A DNA stretch of 64,000 nucleotides, taken from the NCBI GenBank assembly GCA_905182985.1, contig CAJJDN010000036.1:122117-186116 (forward strand), written 5' to 3'. The stretch's first letter is position 1; every line of letters begins with the position of its first letter. The position numbers and the translations under genes were made by a program. This DNA comes from Paramecium sonneborni. Taxonomy: Eukaryota > Ciliophora > Oligohymenophorea > Peniculida > Parameciidae. A model generated the notes under the pieces. That model was given only the letters and a program-made list of their open reading frames with translations, had not been told where the DNA came from and made no database searches. Positions 60,322-64,000 of the stretch are shown here, piece after piece.

Positions 60322-63277
60322 ATGCCAAAATAAAACTTAAGTAACTACATTAAGTTTTTTAACTAAATAAATGATTTAGAATAGAAAGGACTTATTACAT
60401 CTAAATAAAAGCACTTATTAAAGGTGAATCTAACAACTAAGGAGTATTAATTGAATAATCTAATATGCACAATCTATGATGAATAAGATTACTAAAGTGC
60501 CATCCTTTAATATTTATAAAACATTGAACCTTAACCAAAGATAAGATGTTAATCATCTGGAGAAAACGACAGTCCCATTAGATAAAGAAGAAGAGGTAAC
60601 TCTCTTTCAAAAGTATCGTAAATTAATGAGACTAAACTAATTGCACAGTTAGATGAATTAAATGATCAACTAATGACTCTCTGGTAATCAGATTCATAAT
60701 TTGTAATAAAGATTACTTAATATTAAGCATTTTAATTAAGAACTCAATGATAAATTAAGGAAAGTTGGAGAATTCATTACAAAAACAGCTACTTCAACTC
60801 CAAGTAGTTCTTAGAAATAAGTATCAAACATAATTGATTCTAATTAAGTTATTGAAAATCTTTAGTAATTATATAAGAATATGAAAGTAAATATATTTAT
60901 ACATATTCCAGTAACATTTTAATGATTATTTGAGATGCCATATACTATTAATGGATGACAAATTATCAACTGAGCATTTAAATAATGTTTTAAGAGCCTT
61001 TATGAAAAATTTAGTAGATGCAGATGAAATAACATTTATTTATAAAAATGAAATTTATAATTCAGAAAATGGACATTTTAAAGAAATTAAATTAACCGAT
61101 AAATAAGAATAAGAAATTTCATTGATTCTAGAGGGCAATGTTATTGATATTTCTGAGGGCTATCCAGAAATAAGTTCTTTATTTTAAACTACAAAATTTA
61201 AAGGGAACTATTTACTCAAAATATAAAATTCATCATGTTTATTTTGCTTTCATTCTCAAGGAGAACATAAAATGATAATAGATTCTTTCTTGTCTCTTTG
61301 CAATTAATATTAATTTTTTGAAGAAGTCAATCAATTAGCATATTTCTTACTTGAAACTCTAAAATAAGCACGAGTCTAATGTTTTAATCCACTATAACTA
61401 TCTCATATGATTTAAGATATAGGAATAGCCTTTATTAGATGTTCTAAATACTTTTTTATTCATAAATCAATTACTATTTTAAGTGAAAGATATAAAGTTT
61501 GTAAGGATAATACATCATTTATAAGTATGCATCCATCTGTTGAATTTGATTTTAGAGACTCATTAAATTTAAGCATTCATATCTGCATCGATTTAAATAG
61601 GAAGGAAGATATGAATGTCTATAAATAATTTAATTTGAGTTACAATAAATATTTAAAATTTATCAAACAATGTTATGATAGAACAACTTTTTACAAATTT
61701 TTTGTAAAATCTTAAGATTCACTGATTTTTGAATTTGATAAATAAGGATAAATAACATTTGTTTCATAACCAATAACAAGTAAATTGGCCGAAGATTTCA
61801 ATATTAGTTTTAATCCTTAATTTTATGATGCTTCATACACAAGCATATTTAAGAATAAAAATTTAATTTAGCACATTGAAAATTAATTGCAAGATTAAAA
61901 TAAATGGAAATTATCAGATAGTAATGCAACTTATGAAGTGTTTATGAAAATGGAAGAGAAGTATTTCAAAGGATTTTTTGTAATATTTCAATAGGGTTGG
62001 TTCAGATACAGTTAAAAATCATTGGATGCAAATTAATGGAATAAACTTAGAAAGAGTTTTCTTTAATAAGAGACGAATTAATATTTGGATAAACTAGAAT
62101 AAAAACATCCTTAATTAAAAAATTCAGTAGTTTAAATGTTTAAGCCTAAAGCAACTTAAAAATAATCTTAATTTAAAAATTTTAGTCCAAGTTTTAGTCC
62201 TAGACATTTAGATTAAAGAAATTCGCTTTAAGAAAGTGAAAGTATTCGTTTGATTCCTAAGACTAAAGGAACAAATCATTTTTATCCAGATATGATAACT
62301 GAGAGTTGTATTGAAAATATAGATAATTTTGATTTTAACATATTACCTTATAGTACTGATTGGTTGGAAAAATAGAAAGTGGTGTTTTCAATATTGAGGA
62401 GAAATAATTTCATTTAAGATTATAATATAAGTGATGATGCATTATGTAGTTTTTTATGTGCATTAGAATATAAGTATAATAAAAGAGGGAATTAATTTCA
62501 TAATTATGATCATGGAGTAACAGTAATGTAATGCACACATGCTATTAGTTTGGAGATATTGAAAACCTAATATGCAAATTTATTAAATTAATTCACAAAA
62601 TTTGCATTGATAATGTCTGGTCTTTGTCATGATGTATCACATACAGGAAGGACAAATATTTTTGAGATAAATAGTTTATCAAATCTGGCTATTAGATATC
62701 ATGATAAGAGTGTTTTAGAATAACATCATGCAGCAACTTCTATTAAACTGTTATGTGCTCCTGCTACAAATATAATTCCTAATTTTACATCAGCTGAGTT
62801 CAGAGAATTTCGAAAGCTTTTCATTTCCAATATTCTATATACAGATATAACAGAACATTTTAATTTAATGAAGAATTTTGAAGCTAGAATTAAGGAACTT
62901 AACTTTGGAACTGAAGAAGATATTCGATTATTGACTGGTATGATTATTCATACCTCTGATTTTACTGGTGGTGCTAAACCATTTAAATTGAGTAGAGAAT
63001 GGAGTACTAGAGTAAATATGGAATTTTAGGAATAATATAGTTTAGAAGGTAAATTTGGATATCCTTAATTACCATATATGAAAGATTTAGATTAAGTATT
63101 ATAATCATTCTATGTATTTAGTTACCTATCATGGCTAAATCTGAAGTAGGATTCTTTAAATTTATTGTTAGACCATTATGGTCAATCATGTCCAAATTTG
63201 CTGAAGATAGGTTACAATAAAGTGTAGATAACCTTGAATAAACTATTGTAGAGTGGGAAAAATTAATGATCAATTGA
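60322..63277 (+). CDS. class I cyclic nucleotide phosphodiesterase (959 aa)
   Basis: ATG 60322 to TGA 63275-63277; introns 60703-60727, 60887-60911 and 63096-63121 leave 960 codons. The N-terminus is Gln-rich with a short coiled coil (ETKLIAQLDELNDQLM). Residues ~185-570 are two GAF-like regions by pattern (weak). The catalytic domain at ~700-959 has QFHNYDHGVTVMQ, the metal motif GLCHDVSHTGRTN (HDxxHxGxxN), HDKSVLEQHHA and IIHTSDFTGGAKPF, the counterpart of the Asp-bearing HTADI segment. All four metal ligands are present, so it should be active on cAMP and/or cGMP. It ends VGFFKFIVRPLW as in metazoan PDEs. Begins 18 bp after acylphosphatase. Confidence 0.9.
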
Positions 63278-63339
63278 TTATTATTTAATTACAATGATTC
63301 TTATATTATGATTTTAAATATTTATTTTATTGTAATTGA

Positions 63340-64000
63340 TCATTATTTCATAACAAGACCGGCTTCTGGAATGAAGACTTCTAAGATACTCTTCAATTCA
63401 GCATCATCTTATTTACTCAATTCACCAGTACTATAAATTATCATTCTTTATAATACCTTCTAATTCTTTCTAACATAGCTGGATAATTTGTTCTGAGATG
63501 ATTCAAAAATTTCTCTTCAAATTTAGCTATTTCTGAAGTTTATACTTTATCCAAAAATCCTCTAACACCTGCATAGATAACACATACTTATTCTTCGGCA
63601 CACATTGGTACCTTTAATATTTTTAATATAATTTACGTATTGTTTCTATTTGAGTAATTCAGTCAATTAAGCACCTCTATTTAACAATTATTATGTAGCG
63701 GCATCCAAATCAGAACCGAATTGAGCAAAGGCAGCAACTTCTCTGTATTAAGCCAATTCTAATTTAAGTCTACCAGCAACTGTCTTCATTGCTTTAATTT
63801 AAGCAGCTGATCCGACTCTTGATACAGACAAACCGACGTTGATAGCTGGTCTAATACCCTATATTTAGATTATATTTATTTACTTTAAAGAACAATTCAG
63901 TTTCTAAGAAAATTTATCCATCAGTAATAGAAATAACATTGGTTGGAATATATGCAGAGACATCACCAGCTTATGTTTCAATAACTGGCAAGGCAGTTAA
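63340..64000 (-). CDS. ATP1: mitochondrial ATP synthase F1 alpha subunit, C-terminal part
   Basis: Gene enters from the right edge and ends at TGA 63340-63342; introns 63859-63883, 63612-63636 and 63431-63456. Very conserved: [75 protein letters not shown] and GVRGFLDKV. This is the C-terminal ~200 residues, including the [10 protein letters not shown] segment with the catalytic-site Arg finger. The protein works in the inner mitochondrial membrane F1Fo complex. Higher G+C and conserved codons than its neighbours, as expected for a highly expressed gene. Convergent with the phosphodiesterase, 62 bp between stops. Confidence 0.95.

Noticed and set aside
1..64000. tRNA, rRNA, transposase or telomere sequence
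   Set aside because: None recognised on either strand by reading; small RNAs cannot be excluded without a covariance-model search.

Overview
The window is a stretch of ciliate somatic (macronuclear-type) DNA, almost certainly from Paramecium. It is very AT-rich, and TAA and TAG are read as glutamine with TGA as the only stop. Nearly every gene is split by introns of about 18-36 nt with GT...AG ends. Read with the standard code the window looks almost empty. Read with the Paramecium code it resolves into about 30 intact genes packed back to back. For all but one of the intron-containing models I give as complete, exon lengths after removing the introns I located sum to a whole number of codons ending at TGA; the exception is the P-loop NTPase at 26465-27930, which has an apparent frameshift. 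No tRNA, rRNA, CRISPR array or transposon was recognised.

Layout: a MORN-repeat gene cut by the left edge (1-610); a decayed protein kinase and small ORF (960-2304); a Myb-like gene (3889-4346); an S4-type membrane domain fused to a class III nucleotide cyclase (4752-7531); a pectinacetylesterase/Notum-like secreted hydrolase (7673-8978); a decayed ABHD17-like hydrolase (10440-11241) and a Ser/Thr kinase (12584-14204); an SLC22-like transporter, an FCP1/SCP-type phosphatase and a cyclophilin-FBPase-like fusion (14610-19587); an HMG-box protein; a cyclic-nucleotide-gated K+ channel with a zinc knuckle (21761-24360); a coiled-coil protein; a P-loop NTPase; a second MORN protein; a two-TM receptor-like protein; an NT-C2-like coiled-coil protein; an MFSD1-like transporter; a Q-rich coiled-coil protein; an HP1-like chromodomain protein; ESF1; a threonine-dehydratase-like enzyme; a 1281-residue Q-rich protein; a roadblock dynein light chain; two unrecognised genes; TMEM17; a coiled-coil protein; acylphosphatase; a cyclic nucleotide phosphodiesterase; and the mitochondrial ATP synthase alpha subunit running off the right edge.

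Five perfect-looking tandem duplications of 1.2-1.4 kb, each with a single N at the junction (N at 2744, 9044, 12025, 37039, 55628), are best read as unmerged overlapping contig ends. Genes inside them appear twice or are broken only because of this; the real locus is probably about 6.5 kb shorter.

Themes: cyclic nucleotide signalling is represented by synthesis (cyclase), response (CNBD channel) and breakdown (phosphodiesterase). Ciliary parts include TMEM17, roadblock and coiled-coil proteins. Nuclear parts include HP1-like, HMG-box, Myb-like and ESF1 proteins. The most unusual gene is the single reading frame joining a cyclophilin domain to a fructose-bisphosphatase-like domain, both apparently lacking catalytic residues.
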